From NCBI GenBank assembly GCA_919902505.1, contig CAKKRE010000005.1, positions 1 through 54,918 of the forward strand: DNA of 54,918 bases, given 5' to 3'. The notes beneath the pieces were generated by a model. That model saw only the letters and a program-made list of their open reading frames with translations. It was not told the origin of the DNA and did not search any database. The DNA is from Nitrospiraceae bacterium. GTDB taxonomy: Bacteria > Nitrospirota > Nitrospiria > Nitrospirales > Nitrospiraceae. The translations under genes and the position numbers were made by a program. How positions within the stretch are numbered: position 1 is the stretch's first letter; each line of letters opens with the position of its first letter. This document shows, in pieces, positions 23,332-34,167 of this stretch.

Positions 23332-24156
23332 ATGCTGTCCTCACGCATGCTCTTATCGAGTGTCCTGGTGCTGGTTGTCTCGGCAGCATTGCCTACGATG
23401 GCCGACACGGGTGCTCCAAGCGACCTGCGTTGTCTGATCAAGCCTTCTCAGGTGGTCGCTGTGGGTACCCCCGTCGAAGGGCTGATCGAGTCCATTACAG
23501 TGGATCAGGGAGATCCGCTCACAGCGGGTCAGGTGGTGGCCGTGCTGGAATCGAGTCGGGAGCGAGCTGCGGTGGCGGTCGCGAAGGCGAAGTCTGAACT
23601 CGAAGCGGCGTTGAAGACGACTCAAGTGCGGCTGGAGTACGGGGCACGCAAGGTCGAACGGGCCCGGGATCTTCGGAAAACTTCAGCGATTGCACATAAT
23701 GAACTGGATGAAGCCGAAACCGAACTCCGGGTTGCTGAAGCGGCCGCACTGGAGGCGAAAGAGGAGCATGAACTGGCGCAACTTGAATACCAGCGTGCTG
23801 CGGCCGAGTTAGCGCTACGGACGATACGAAGTCCTATTGCCGGGCTGGTCGTGGAGCGGTATCTCGCGCCGGGCGAGTTGATTCGGCAGTCTCCCATTCT
23901 CAAAGTGGCGCAAGTCGATCCGTTGCGTGTCGAAGTGTTTGCGCCGCTGGCTTGGCTCGATAAGATCGTTCCGGGGATGGTCGCAGATGTGATACCCGAT
24001 ACTGCACCGCCCACTCTCTTTGTGGCTACGGTCGAGACGGTCAATCGAGTGATCGATACGGCCAACGGGACGTTCGGCGTTCGCCTTCACCTGCCTAACC
24101 CCGATCATCGAATTCCCGCCGGGTTGCCTTGCACGGTGCGGTTTCACACGCCGTAG
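23332..24156 (+). CDS. Periplasmic adaptor (HlyD/RND type) with long hairpin
   Basis: The 274-residue protein has a signal peptide (about 1-24, ending PTMADTG). It is paralogous to the preceding one (VGTPVEGLIESITVDQGD and IRSPIAGLVVERYLAPGE) but has a coiled-coil hairpin of roughly 90 residues rich in Ala, Glu and Arg (AVAKAKSELEAALK ... EAAALEAKEEHELAQLEYQR). It starts 7 bp after the previous stop. The long hairpin is the part that normally docks on the TolC channel, whose gene follows after about 130 bp. Role inferred: periplasmic bridge of the export machine. Confidence 0.87.
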   Translation: MLSSRMLLSSVLVLVVSAALPTMADTGAPSDLRCLIKPSQVVAVGTPVEGLIESITVDQGDPLTAGQVVAVLESSRERAAVAVAKAKSELEAALKTTQVRLEYGARKVERARDLRKTSAIAHNELDEAETELRVAEAAALEAKEEHELAQLEYQRAAAELALRTIRSPIAGLVVERYLAPGELIRQSPILKVAQVDPLRVEVFAPLAWLDKIVPGMVADVIPDTAPPTLFVATVETVNRVIDTANGTFGVRLHLPNPDHRIPAGLPCTVRFHTP

Positions 24157-24284
24157 CGGGTGCCTGCCTCTCCCCTGTCCTCACGGTTTTCTTTTTCAAA
24201 TGGTGCGGTCGTAGAAACCTCTCGTTCGAGACAGACCGTGCTCTCTAGCTGACTGTGCCGCAGACGAAAGGATAGGTGACCGAC

Positions 24285-25631
24285 ATGATTTATCGCCTCT
24301 CTTATATGGCTTTGACTATGACAATGCTGCTGGCGAACGGCTTCTGTGACGCAGCCCAGGCTGGTGCCCAGGATGCTGGGGGCGCTGGTGTGCCCCCTCT
24401 GCCAGAGTTGCGTTTGAGTTTGAAAGACGCGATGGAAGCATCAATGGGAAACAGCCCGACAGTCAAATTGTTCAAGGAACGGGTCGCGCAGGCGCAGGCG
24501 GCAGCGTTTACCCAACTCGGGGCCCTATTGCCGAACTTATCGAGCAACGTCCGACAATCCCGTCAGACGTTTTTCCTCGGCACCGTGGGGTTGGCGCCGC
24601 TTGTTACGAGTCCGTTCTCTATTTTCGACGCGCGTGTCAGTGCGACACAAAGCCTTTTCAGCCTTAGCTTGATCGATCGATGGCGGGCTTCGCGCGAGGC
24701 CCTGAAGGTGGCTGAATTGGAATCCGACACGGCCAAGAACGATACGATGGGGGAGGTTGGACTTTTATACATGGAAGTGCTCCGTGCTCAGGCGACGGTC
24801 GATGCGCGTGAGGCGAATGTAAAGCTTCTTCAGGAGTTGACCACGTTTGTGCGTAGTCGCCGGGGGGGTGGAATGGGGACAGGGTTGGATACGGCACGTG
24901 CCGAAGCTCAGCTTGAAAATGAGCGACAGCACCTGGCCCTTGCTCGGAGCGAGGTTCAGCGATTTAAGCTCGGATTAATCAATGCACTCGGGATTCAGTT
25001 CGATGTCCGCTTGACACTAACGGATGAATTAAAGACGACGGTGCAACAAGCACCGGCACTCCAGGATGCGTTGGCCCTCGCCATGCAGGATCGGACAGAG
25101 GTCAAAGCCGCTAAGCAGCGGATCAAAGCCGCAGACCTGGCCCTGCGGTCCACCACCGACGAACGCCTGCCGTCTCTTGTTGCTCAAGGCGACTACGGTT
25201 TGATTGGTAATCGTATGCATAATACTGCGGATACCTACAATGTGGCGGTGTTGTTAGCGGTGCCCATTTTTGATGGGGGGCAACGTGAAGGTCGTATCAG
25301 CGAGTCGCGCAGCCTGGCTCAGCAAGAGTTATTCAAGCTGGCAGTCGTACAAAATCGTGTCTCACTCGAAGTGCGTGAAGCGTTGATGACATTGGAATCG
25401 GCAGCGGAGCAGGTTGAGATTGCCAAGCGGGGGTTGGAGGCGGCAGCTTCGGAGCAGGAACTCGCTCGCGAACGGTTCAGCGTACTTAGTTCTTCCAGTA
25501 ACCTCGAACTTACGAACGCGCTTTTTTCACTCGCACGCTCCAGAGACAATGCCATTGATGCTTTGTACCGCTTGAATGCGGCACGGATTAACCTGGCTCG
25601 GGCGCTGGGGAAGATGGAAGCAATCTCCTGA
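24285..25631 (+). CDS. TolC-family outer-membrane channel protein
   Basis: This is a 448-residue TolC/OEP protein with a signal peptide (MIYRLSYMALTMTMLLANGF, ending near DAAQA). Two OEP repeats follow, each with long helices (ESNxTVKLFKERVAQAQAAAF-like start, and LALAMQDRTEVKAAKQRIKA for the second) and typical TolC features such as GGQREGRISESRSLAQQELF. ATG 24285 has AAGGAT about 11 nt upstream; GTG 24276 is too close to it. As the last plus-strand gene of the locus it supplies the outer-membrane exit for the adaptors encoded just upstream. The following gene is on the opposite strand. Confidence 0.9.
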   Translation: MIYRLSYMALTMTMLLANGFCDAAQAGAQDAGGAGVPPLPELRLSLKDAMEASMGNSPTVKLFKERVAQAQAAAFTQLGALLPNLSSNVRQSRQTFFLGTVGLAPLVTSPFSIFDARVSATQSLFSLSLIDRWRASREALKVAELESDTAKNDTMGEVGLLYMEVLRAQATVDAREANVKLLQELTTFVRSRRGGGMGTGLDTARAEAQLENERQHLALARSEVQRFKLGLINALGIQFDVRLTLTDELKTTVQQAPALQDALALAMQDRTEVKAAKQRIKAADLALRSTTDERLPSLVAQGDYGLIGNRMHNTADTYNVAVLLAVPIFDGGQREGRISESRSLAQQELFKLAVVQNRVSLEVREALMTLESAAEQVEIAKRGLEAAASEQELARERFSVLSSSSNLELTNALFSLARSRDNAIDALYRLNAARINLARALGKMEAIS

Positions 25632-25692
25632 TGGACTGAGCTGGGTGATTGGGGGTTCTTCCGCCGTTGCCAATGTGTCGGTTTGCGAGCGT

Positions 25693-26670
25693 CTAATGGT
25701 GGCTGTGCAGAAATTCCGGATGGGACCGCTGCCCGGCTAGCTTGTTGAGATCGCAGTGCACGGCTTCCGGATGACAGCAGACGGTTTCCAGCTGGATGGT
25801 CAGGTGGTTGATGCCGAAGTCGGTGGCGATGCGCTCCCGAATGGTGTGGAGCAGCTCGCTGGTCAGCGCCTCGTCGTCTCCGTCGACCTGCACGTGTGTG
25901 GTCATCATGATGAGGCGCGGTTCGACCGCCCAGATGTGCAGGTCATGGACATTCTTCACGCCGGGGATGGATTCGATGGTGGCGGCGACCTGCGCGGGGC
26001 TGACGCCGGGCGGGGTGGACTCCAGCAGGACCTCAAGTGATTCTTTAAAGAGCGGCCAAGCTCCTCTGATAATCGCCACGACGACGAAGAGGCTGACCAG
26101 GGGGTCGAGGACCGACCAGCCGGTCAGCATGATGGCCCCTCCGCTCACCACGACCCCCAATGAGACCCAGGCATCGCCGAGCATATGCCAGAAGGCGCTG
26201 CGGATATTGAGGTCGTCTTTCGCCCCGTGCTGGAGCAGGAGTGCGATCGACAGATTGGCGACAAAGCTGATGAGGGCGATGAGCATGACCCAGCCGCCAG
26301 GAATGGGCACGGGAGTCAGGATGCGCTGGGCGCTCATGATCGTGATGCCGACGGCGGTGAGCAGCAGGATAAAGGAGTTCAAGAATGCGGCGACGATACC
26401 CGCCCGGTGATAACCGAAGGTCCGGCTGTCGGTGGCGGGACGCGCCGTCAGGATGTGCGCGTACAACGCCAGGAACAGGGAGCCCTGATCGACGAGGTTG
26501 TGGCCTGCATCTCCGATCAGGCCGATGCTGTTCGTGAGGAAGCCGCCGACAAACTCCGCGACGATGATGACGGCGTTGAGTGCGAGCGCAATCCTCAATC
26601 GGGAGCGGAGTTCATGGTAGGTGTGAGGAACCATCGTAGTCAGTGTCTCATGAGAGACCGACGGGGGCAA
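25693..26670 (-). CDS. Cation diffusion facilitator (CDF) metal efflux transporter
   Basis: The 325-residue protein has six membrane helices and a cytosolic C-terminal domain. Metal-site motifs are present: DAGHNLVDQ in helix 2 and HMLGDAWVS in helix 5. The C-terminal domain has the usual IPGVKNVHDLHIW motif and ends with a His-rich tail (SHPEFLHSHH). CDF proteins exchange Zn(II), or sometimes Co, Cd, Fe or Mn, for protons, exporting metal from the cytosol; a zinc preference is likely from the His/Asp site. An in-frame ATG 36 nt downstream (26634) is an alternative start. It converges with the TolC gene and lies 100 bp from ftsH on the same strand. Confidence 0.9.
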   Translation of the reverse strand: MPPSVSHETLTTMVPHTYHELRSRLRIALALNAVIIVAEFVGGFLTNSIGLIGDAGHNLVDQGSLFLALYAHILTARPATDSRTFGYHRAGIVAAFLNSFILLLTAVGITIMSAQRILTPVPIPGGWVMLIALISFVANLSIALLLQHGAKDDLNIRSAFWHMLGDAWVSLGVVVSGGAIMLTGWSVLDPLVSLFVVVAIIRGAWPLFKESLEVLLESTPPGVSPAQVAATIESIPGVKNVHDLHIWAVEPRLIMMTTHVQVDGDDEALTSELLHTIRERIATDFGINHLTIQLETVCCHPEAVHCDLNKLAGQRSHPEFLHSHH

Positions 26671-26771
26671 GACGTTGTCACGGTCCTGTTGTGGGAGCGG
26701 GAGGGATGCGTTGCGTTGACGGTTGGATCGTGCTGTCGGAAAGGGCGGTCGCGTCTCAGTTCAGACCGGCG

Positions 26772-28556
<1,785 letters not shown>

Positions 28557-28663
28557 AGAAAAATTGTCGAATCGGTGAATTGGGGTCTCTGTTGACGGTG
28601 CTCGATCTTCGAGATCTCATCCATCACGACATCACCATATCATGTAATAGATCATCCAATGGG

Positions 28664-29530
28664 TCAATTCTTCCTGGGGCGGAGCCGCTCGGAGAGCACC
28701 GGATATTGCGCGGTTCCCATTCCGAAGTTGCCGGTCGCCGTGTCCGCTGCGATGACGCGCAGGGTGATGCCGTCGGGCGCGTCCTTTGATATCGGGACGA
28801 AAAAAGGCGCTTCGAAGCGGCTCTTCTCTCCCGCATAAAACATTTGCAAGCGCTCCACGATGCGGTCGCCGATCAGAAGTTCCGCGTATATATGGATCTT
28901 CCGCGAGTCCCAGTCGCTGTGCGGACGCACGAGCGCTCCTGAAAGCGTGCGCACCGAGGCGCGCAGCATGACATCTTCCTTGGCAATCAATGGCTCGCCC
29001 GGTTTCGGATGTTCGATCTGCAGCAGGTACCCATACAGGTGCAGCACGATGCCGTCGCTTGTCAGATCGTGGCCGGGAATCAGGAGGACGGTCGTGCTCG
29101 CCCGTTGCAAGGCATTGGGGTAGGCCAGCGGGCCTTCCGCGGTAATTTCCACGAGCGTCGGGCGCGTGAGTTCGAGTGTAGTCGCGAAGGCCGCCGCCGG
29201 CCGTCCGCTGTAGACTGGTTCGTCCATCAGGTGAGGCGTGCGCATGATTTGCGTCTGGTCGCCCGGCTCCCCCTGTTGAAGGCCGGAGGCCAAAAGTTGC
29301 CCGCTCGCCACATCGGTGATCGTCACGCGCGCGCCGCCGACGTCATGGCCCAGGACCAATGAGCGGTGCGCGACGACGCGCACGAGGACGCTGGTGGGGA
29401 GGGGATCGTTGTAGCGAGTTTTGCTGTCGAGTTCGGATTCGGAGGGATCCGGCGTAAACGCCGCGCCGGCACTGCTCAGCAGCACGAGGAGGCAGGTGCC
29501 GATCAGTCGGATGAAGAGGGGGCGACTCAT
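28664..29530 (-). CDS. Secreted protein of unknown function
   Basis: The 288-residue protein begins with a signal peptide (MSRPLFIRLIGTCLLVLLSS, cut near AGAAF). The rest is rich in beta strands, with a possible Ig-like unit that contains a VTITDV strand and another near the end (DGITLRVIAADTATGNFG). I recognise no family. Its start overlaps the metG stop by 4 bp (ATGA), so it is translated together with metG, although nothing links the two functionally. A periplasmic or surface location is expected. Confidence 0.75.
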   Translation of the reverse strand: MSRPLFIRLIGTCLLVLLSSAGAAFTPDPSESELDSKTRYNDPLPTSVLVRVVAHRSLVLGHDVGGARVTITDVASGQLLASGLQQGEPGDQTQIMRTPHLMDEPVYSGRPAAAFATTLELTRPTLVEITAEGPLAYPNALQRASTTVLLIPGHDLTSDGIVLHLYGYLLQIEHPKPGEPLIAKEDVMLRASVRTLSGALVRPHSDWDSRKIHIYAELLIGDRIVERLQMFYAGEKSRFEAPFFVPISKDAPDGITLRVIAADTATGNFGMGTAQYPVLSERLRPRKN

Positions 29531-31518
29531 TTCACTTTGGTGCCGGGCTCCACATCTTCGATGAAGGTGGCAAGGCCGCGCACTTCACTGTCCCCGGCCG
29601 CGAGCACCATGCCCTGCGATTCGATGCCCATCAGTTTGGCTGGGTTCAAGTTGGCCACGATGACGATGGTTTTTCCAACCAGGGTTTCCGGTTCATATTT
29701 CTTGCCGATGCCCGCGACGATCTGGCGCTGCTCGCTGCCGAGGCTCACTTGAAGCTTGAGCAGCTTCTCGGATTTCGGAACCCGCTCCGCCGACAAGACT
29801 TTCGCCGCCTTCAGTTGGATTTTCATGAAGTCGTCGATGCCGATCTGCGCCGGTTGCGCGGCAGCGGGGGCGGCGACCGGAGGGGCCGGGCTTTGGGCTG
29901 CGGCGGGGCTGGGAGTGACAGGGCTCGGCTGCGGAGATGCAGGTGTCTCGCTCACGGGTTTGGCTCCTTGTGGTTTGGTTTCGATGCGAGGGAACAGCGA
30001 GGCGCCTTTCTGGATCCGGCTGCCGGCTAGAGTGTTGTCCCAGCTGCTGTTCTCGTCCGAAACTGGTTCTGACAGATCCAGTGATAATCCGAGCTGGTGG
30101 ATCATCTGCTGCGCCGCTGTGGGCATGAACGGGTAAAGAAGGATGGCCAGCAGGCGAAGTGCGCGCGCGGACGTATTCAGTACGGTGTGGAGTTGCGGTT
30201 GTGCCTCCGGCTGTTTCGCGAGTTTCCAGGGGGCGCTCTTGTCGATGTATTCATCGCAGGCGCTGTTCAATTCCTCGATCATGAGCAGCACGTCCCGGAA
30301 GAGCAGGGCATTGTGGCCGGCTTCGATCCTGCCGGGCAGTTGTCGGGCCAAGTCTTCGATTCGTTGTTCGAGCTCCGGCAGGACGGCAGGGCCACGATCG
30401 GGAATGGTGCCCGCGCAGGAACGCTCGATCATGGTGAGCGTCCGGCTCAGGAGGTTGCCGATGCCGTTGGCCAGGGCACTATTGATGGTTGTGACCATGG
30501 TGGTACGCGAAAAGTCCCCGTCTTGCCCGAACGGCACTTCGCGTAGGAGGAAGTAGCGGAATGTATCCGCGCCGAACTGATCGATCATCGCGTTGGGATC
30601 GACGACATTGCCGCGACTCTTGGACATCTTCTCGCCATCGACCGTCCACCAGCCGTGCGCAAAAATCGAGTGAGGCAGCGGGCGTTCCAGCGCCATCAAC
30701 ATCGTGGACCAGTAGACCGCGTGGGTGGTGAGGATGTCCTTGCCCACGAGATGGGCATCGGCCGGCCAGAATCGCTCGAGTCCCGGTTTGTATTCCAGGG
30801 CGGACACGTAATTGACCAGCGCATCGAACCAGACGTAGGTGACGTACTCTTTGTCGAACGGAAGTTCGATCCCCCAGGAGAGGCGGGATTTCGGACGTGA
30901 GATCGACAGGTCGCCCAACTTTTGAGTCTGCAGAAATCCCATGACCTCATTGCGCCGGGAGACGGGGCGGATGAAGTCGTCGTGAGTTTTGATGTGCTCG
31001 ATCAATCGCTCCTGATACTGGCCCATCTTGAAAAAATAATTGTGCTCGCTCAATCGTTCGATGGGACGTTTGCAATCCGGGCACAGGCCATCGACGACAT
31101 CTTTTTCCGTCCAGAAGCGCTCGTCGTGCGTGCAGTACCATCCTGTGTAGTCTGCCTTGTAAATCAGCTGCTTATCGTATAGCTGTTGAAGGTATCGTTG
31201 AACCACGGATTGATGTTGCTTGTCAGTGGTCCGGATGAAGGCGTCATTGGAAATGTTCAACCGTTGCCAGAGGTTTGTGAACTGCGGCGCGAGGCGGTCG
31301 CAATGGGCTTGCGGGTCGATGCCGGCTTTAGCCGCGGCCTGCTGGACCTTCTGCCCGTGTTCATCCAGACCGGTCAGGAAAAACACGTCGCGTCCACGTA
31401 ATCGCCAGTAGCGGGCGAGCACGTCGGCGGCGATGGTCGTATAGGCGTGGCCGATGTGCGGGACGTCGTTGACGTAGTAGATCGGCGTCGTAATGTAGAA
31501 GGTGTCACGCTTGTTCAT
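29527..31518 (-). CDS. metG: Methionyl-tRNA synthetase with C-terminal tRNA-binding domain
   Basis: The 663-residue enzyme charges tRNA-Met. It has the class I signatures HIGH (21-24) and KMSKS, a zinc-knuckle region (CTHDERF ... CPDCKR), the anticodon-binding helical domain and, after a Pro/Ala-rich linker (TPASPQPSPVTPSPAAAQSP), a Trbp111-like tRNA-binding domain (GIDDFMKIQLKAAKVLSAER ... EVRGLATFIEDVEPGTKVK). The Pro/Ala linker is unusually long. It overlaps the following gene by 4 bp and lies 45 bp after holB on the same strand. Confidence 0.97.
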   Translation of the reverse strand: MNKRDTFYITTPIYYVNDVPHIGHAYTTIAADVLARYWRLRGRDVFFLTGLDEHGQKVQQAAAKAGIDPQAHCDRLAPQFTNLWQRLNISNDAFIRTTDKQHQSVVQRYLQQLYDKQLIYKADYTGWYCTHDERFWTEKDVVDGLCPDCKRPIERLSEHNYFFKMGQYQERLIEHIKTHDDFIRPVSRRNEVMGFLQTQKLGDLSISRPKSRLSWGIELPFDKEYVTYVWFDALVNYVSALEYKPGLERFWPADAHLVGKDILTTHAVYWSTMLMALERPLPHSIFAHGWWTVDGEKMSKSRGNVVDPNAMIDQFGADTFRYFLLREVPFGQDGDFSRTTMVTTINSALANGIGNLLSRTLTMIERSCAGTIPDRGPAVLPELEQRIEDLARQLPGRIEAGHNALLFRDVLLMIEELNSACDEYIDKSAPWKLAKQPEAQPQLHTVLNTSARALRLLAILLYPFMPTAAQQMIHQLGLSLDLSEPVSDENSSWDNTLAGSRIQKGASLFPRIETKPQGAKPVSETPASPQPSPVTPSPAAAQSPAPPVAAPAAAQPAQIGIDDFMKIQLKAAKVLSAERVPKSEKLLKLQVSLGSEQRQIVAGIGKKYEPETLVGKTIVIVANLNPAKLMGIESQGMVLAAGDSEVRGLATFIEDVEPGTKVK

Positions 31519-31563
31519 ATATTTTCGAATGAAGATAGCAAGATGCCTGCGGTGAAAGCTAGC

Positions 31564-32595
31564 TTATCGCGGCCTGTCGGCGGTGTCCTGAGGCGTCAGC
31601 AAGTGACGGACCCGCAGCAAGATGGTTTCGAGCGCCATCTGCACGTTCAGGTTCCGATGGGCCTGCCGCTCCAACTTTTCGAGATCGTTGATCAGGTCCA
31701 GCAGTTCGTCGATGTCGATGCGTTCAGCCAGCGCCTGCATGCCGGCTTTTTGATCCAGATTGAGCGCATGATCGGAGCCGGCGCCGACGGCAACCAGGAG
31801 CACATCGCGCAGCCAGCGCAGCAGCCAGTCGAAGGCTTCCGGTCCGCGCTCTTCTTTCGACAGGGCTTCGGCGGCGGCGAGGACGTTGGCATATGACTGG
31901 AGGCCCTTGGATGAAAAGATGGCGGCGAATTCTTTCTGGCTGTTCCGCGCCTGTGCGAGATCGCATTCCAGAGCCCGCCCCAATTGTCCGTCGCTGAGCA
32001 CGGCCAGGAAGTGCGCGTCGGCGGGAGGCAGTTCGCGCTTCAGAATGACGGCGGCTTCCACCTGGGTTTGCGCGGGTGCCGTCAGGCGCAGGGCCTGGCA
32101 GCGGGAGCGGATCGTGGCCGGCAGGGCATAGGGTCGGCTCGACACCAGAATGAACAGGCTGTGGTCGGGCGGCTCTTCCAGTGTTTTCAACAACGCATTG
32201 GCGGCGCCGATCGTCATGCGATCCGCGTCGTCGATCAGGCAGATCTTCCGATCACCGATCAGCGGGCGATAGATTATCTGGTGTTCGATGTCGCGAATGA
32301 GTTCGATCTTGATTTGGGGATTCGCGAGTTCTTGATCCGGCTCGATCACCATGAAATCGGGATGGGTGCGCGCATCCACTTGGCGGCAGGCCCGGCACGT
32401 GCCGCAGGCATCCGGAGTCTGATCGTCCGGGACGGTTTCGCAGAGGAGCGCTTGCGCCAGGCGAAGGGCGAGGAGGCGTTTGCCGATGCGATCGTCGCCA
32501 TGGAAGAGGTAGGCGTGCGCAAGCCGATTCTGCAGGATTGCAGACCGGAGCAGGGTTTTAGCGCTGTCGTGGCCGATGATATCAGCGAATGGCAT
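31564..32595 (-). CDS. holB: DNA polymerase III delta' subunit
   Basis: The 343-residue protein is of the clamp-loader AAA+ family: FADIIGHDSAKTLLRSAI, the P-loop region FHGDDRIGKRLLA, a zinc-binding CGTCRAC motif, the sensor region DDADRMTIGAANALLKTLEE and FILVSSRPYALPATIRSRCQ. Delta' is the stator of the clamp loader. The P-loop is degenerate, as in other delta' subunits. Its start overlaps the tmk stop by 14 bp, the usual tmk-holB arrangement. Confidence 0.95.
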   Translation of the reverse strand: MPFADIIGHDSAKTLLRSAILQNRLAHAYLFHGDDRIGKRLLALRLAQALLCETVPDDQTPDACGTCRACRQVDARTHPDFMVIEPDQELANPQIKIELIRDIEHQIIYRPLIGDRKICLIDDADRMTIGAANALLKTLEEPPDHSLFILVSSRPYALPATIRSRCQALRLTAPAQTQVEAAVILKRELPPADAHFLAVLSDGQLGRALECDLAQARNSQKEFAAIFSSKGLQSYANVLAAAEALSKEERGPEAFDWLLRWLRDVLLVAVGAGSDHALNLDQKAGMQALAERIDIDELLDLINDLEKLERQAHRNLNVQMALETILLRVRHLLTPQDTADRPR

Positions 32596-33310
32596 GGCGA
32601 GCCTGAGACTTCTGAGGTGACGGCCGGCTTGCTGCCGGCCTGTTGTGGTCTACGCTCCGGCGGATGTGACCGAGCATCGGGGTGACGGCCCGGGCGACTG
32701 CGCGGGCGACCGCCTCTTTCGATGCCCGCGCGGACAGCACCTTGATTCGCTTCGAATGACGTTTCGCCAAATCGAGAAATCCGGCGCGAACTTTCTGATG
32801 GAACCGGAGGGACTCGCGATCCAGCCGGTTCAGTTCGGCGGCGGAACGCCGTCGCGCCAGTCCCGTCGAAACGGGGAGGTCGAACACCAGCGTCAGGTCC
32901 GGCATGAGCGCATGGGTGGCGAGGCGGTTGAGTCGTTCGAGCGTGGCGATGTCTAGTCCTCGCGCATAGCCCTGATAGGCCAACGTGGAGTCGATGAATC
33001 GGTCGCAGAGCACGATGCTGCCACGCGCGAGGGCCGGTTCGATCACCTGGGCCACATGTTGCCGGCGCGCGGCGAGGACGAGAAAGGCTTCGGTTTCCGG
33101 CGCGACCGGTTCGTCGGCGCGATCCAGCAGCAGCGAACGGATTTTTTCGGCGAGCGGAGTGCCGCCCGGCTCCCGGGTTTCCACCGTGTCATATCCCTGG
33201 ATCCGGAGGTGCTCGCCCAGGAGTTTGGCCTGGGTCGATTTTCCGCACCCCTCGGTTCCCTCGAGGGTAATGAACAGGCCCCGGGGTAGTCGGCTACGCG
33301 GTGTCATCAT
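32582..33310 (-). CDS. tmk: Thymidylate kinase
   Basis: The 242-residue enzyme phosphorylates dTMP to dTDP. P-loop LEGTEGCGKSTQAKLL, the dTMP-binding TREPGGTPLAEKIR, the DRF motif (LCDRFIDSTLAYQGYARG) and the LID region are present. The frame continues upstream to 33457, but the family starts at about this position, so I use the tandem ATGs at 33310/33307; the extra 49 residues are not typical. It lies divergent from the DUF502 gene and overlaps holB. Confidence 0.95.
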   Translation of the reverse strand: MMTPRSRLPRGLFITLEGTEGCGKSTQAKLLGEHLRIQGYDTVETREPGGTPLAEKIRSLLLDRADEPVAPETEAFLVLAARRQHVAQVIEPALARGSIVLCDRFIDSTLAYQGYARGLDIATLERLNRLATHALMPDLTLVFDLPVSTGLARRRSAAELNRLDRESLRFHQKVRAGFLDLAKRHSKRIKVLSARASKEAVARAVARAVTPMLGHIRRSVDHNRPAASRPSPQKSQARHAIR

Positions 33311-33381
33311 TCGGGTCTGAAAAACTACGAAGCAAGAGGGCCGGATCCTATTCCAAGTGATTGAAAATAGCAAGAAAAGGC

Positions 33382-33411
33382 TTGCGACGATTGGTGAAAG
33401 ACCAGTATCAT
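33382..33411 (+). promoter_or_regulatory. Candidate sigma-70 promoter of the DUF502 gene
   Basis: TTGCGA (33382-33387) and TATCAT (33406-33411) are 18 bp apart, in the divergent gap between tmk and the DUF502 gene. The start would lie about 25 nt before ATG 33442. It also argues against the longer frame starting at TTG 33361. Confidence 0.4.
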
Positions 33412-33441
33412 GACGCTCTACCAAGGGCCCTTCAGCCACAC

Positions 33442-34116
33442 ATGTTGCAAGCTTCACTCAAACGTTATTTTCTCACCGGTTTGCTGATCATGATCCCCTT
33501 CTGGGGGACCATCCTGATTTTGAAGACCCTGTTCGTCAGTCTGGACGGCATTCTCGGCGATGCCACCGCCCGATTGGTGACGCCAGGCTATTATGTGCCG
33601 GGGTTGGGGATCGTCGCGCTCATCCTGCTCATTTTTGTCACCGGGCTGTTTGCCGCGAATTTTATCGGTCGCCACGTGGTGCGACAGTGGGAGGGATTGC
33701 TCAATCGCGTGCCGGTCGTGCGCGGCATCTACTCCACGATCAAGTCGATGATGGACATCCTCTCATTTGCGGAACGGGAGAGTTATCGCCGCGTGGTGCT
33801 GATCCAGTTCCCCAAGAACGGCCACTATTGTTTTGCGTTCGTGACCGGTGTGACGAAAGGCGAAATGCAGCAGCTCTCGCCGGATCCGCTGGTGCACGTC
33901 TACGTACCGACCTCGCCCAATCCCACGTCCGGATATTTCCTGCTGGTGCCTGAGCGTGAAGTGATCGCCGTGGATATCACGGTGGAAGAGGCCATGAAAT
34001 TGATCGTCTCGGGAGGGCTCTACACGCCCACGCCTCCCTCGGGCGGCGCGTCGCAGTCCGGCGGGAAGACGTGGGCGCCTATTAAGCAACCTGATGCAGG
34101 TGTGCAGGTCGGCTGA
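33442..34116 (+). CDS. DUF502 membrane protein
   Basis: The 224-residue protein carries DUF502 features: RYFLTGLLIMIPFWGTILIL as helix 1, a second helix (VPGLGIVALILLIFVTGLFAA), then the family motifs NRVPVVRGIYSTIKSMMDIL and the conserved SPNPTSGYFLLVP. Two membrane helices anchor a C-terminal soluble domain. The molecular role is not known. The C-terminus has a low-complexity Pro/Ser/Gly tail. Start ATG 33442 is chosen from family fit and the promoter candidate. The gene leads the plus-strand core block and lies upstream of glmU. Confidence 0.85.
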   Translation: MLQASLKRYFLTGLLIMIPFWGTILILKTLFVSLDGILGDATARLVTPGYYVPGLGIVALILLIFVTGLFAANFIGRHVVRQWEGLLNRVPVVRGIYSTIKSMMDILSFAERESYRRVVLIQFPKNGHYCFAFVTGVTKGEMQQLSPDPLVHVYVPTSPNPTSGYFLLVPEREVIAVDITVEEAMKLIVSGGLYTPTPPSGGASQSGGKTWAPIKQPDAGVQVG

Positions 34117-34167
34117 TCCCGCGCGCACTCGACAGACCCTGCGTCGATTTCTTATGGTGAAGACTCA

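Noticed and set aside
33311-33457. 49-residue N-terminal extension of thymidylate kinase
   Set aside because: The family starts close to the P-loop, and this stretch holds the divergent promoter candidate.
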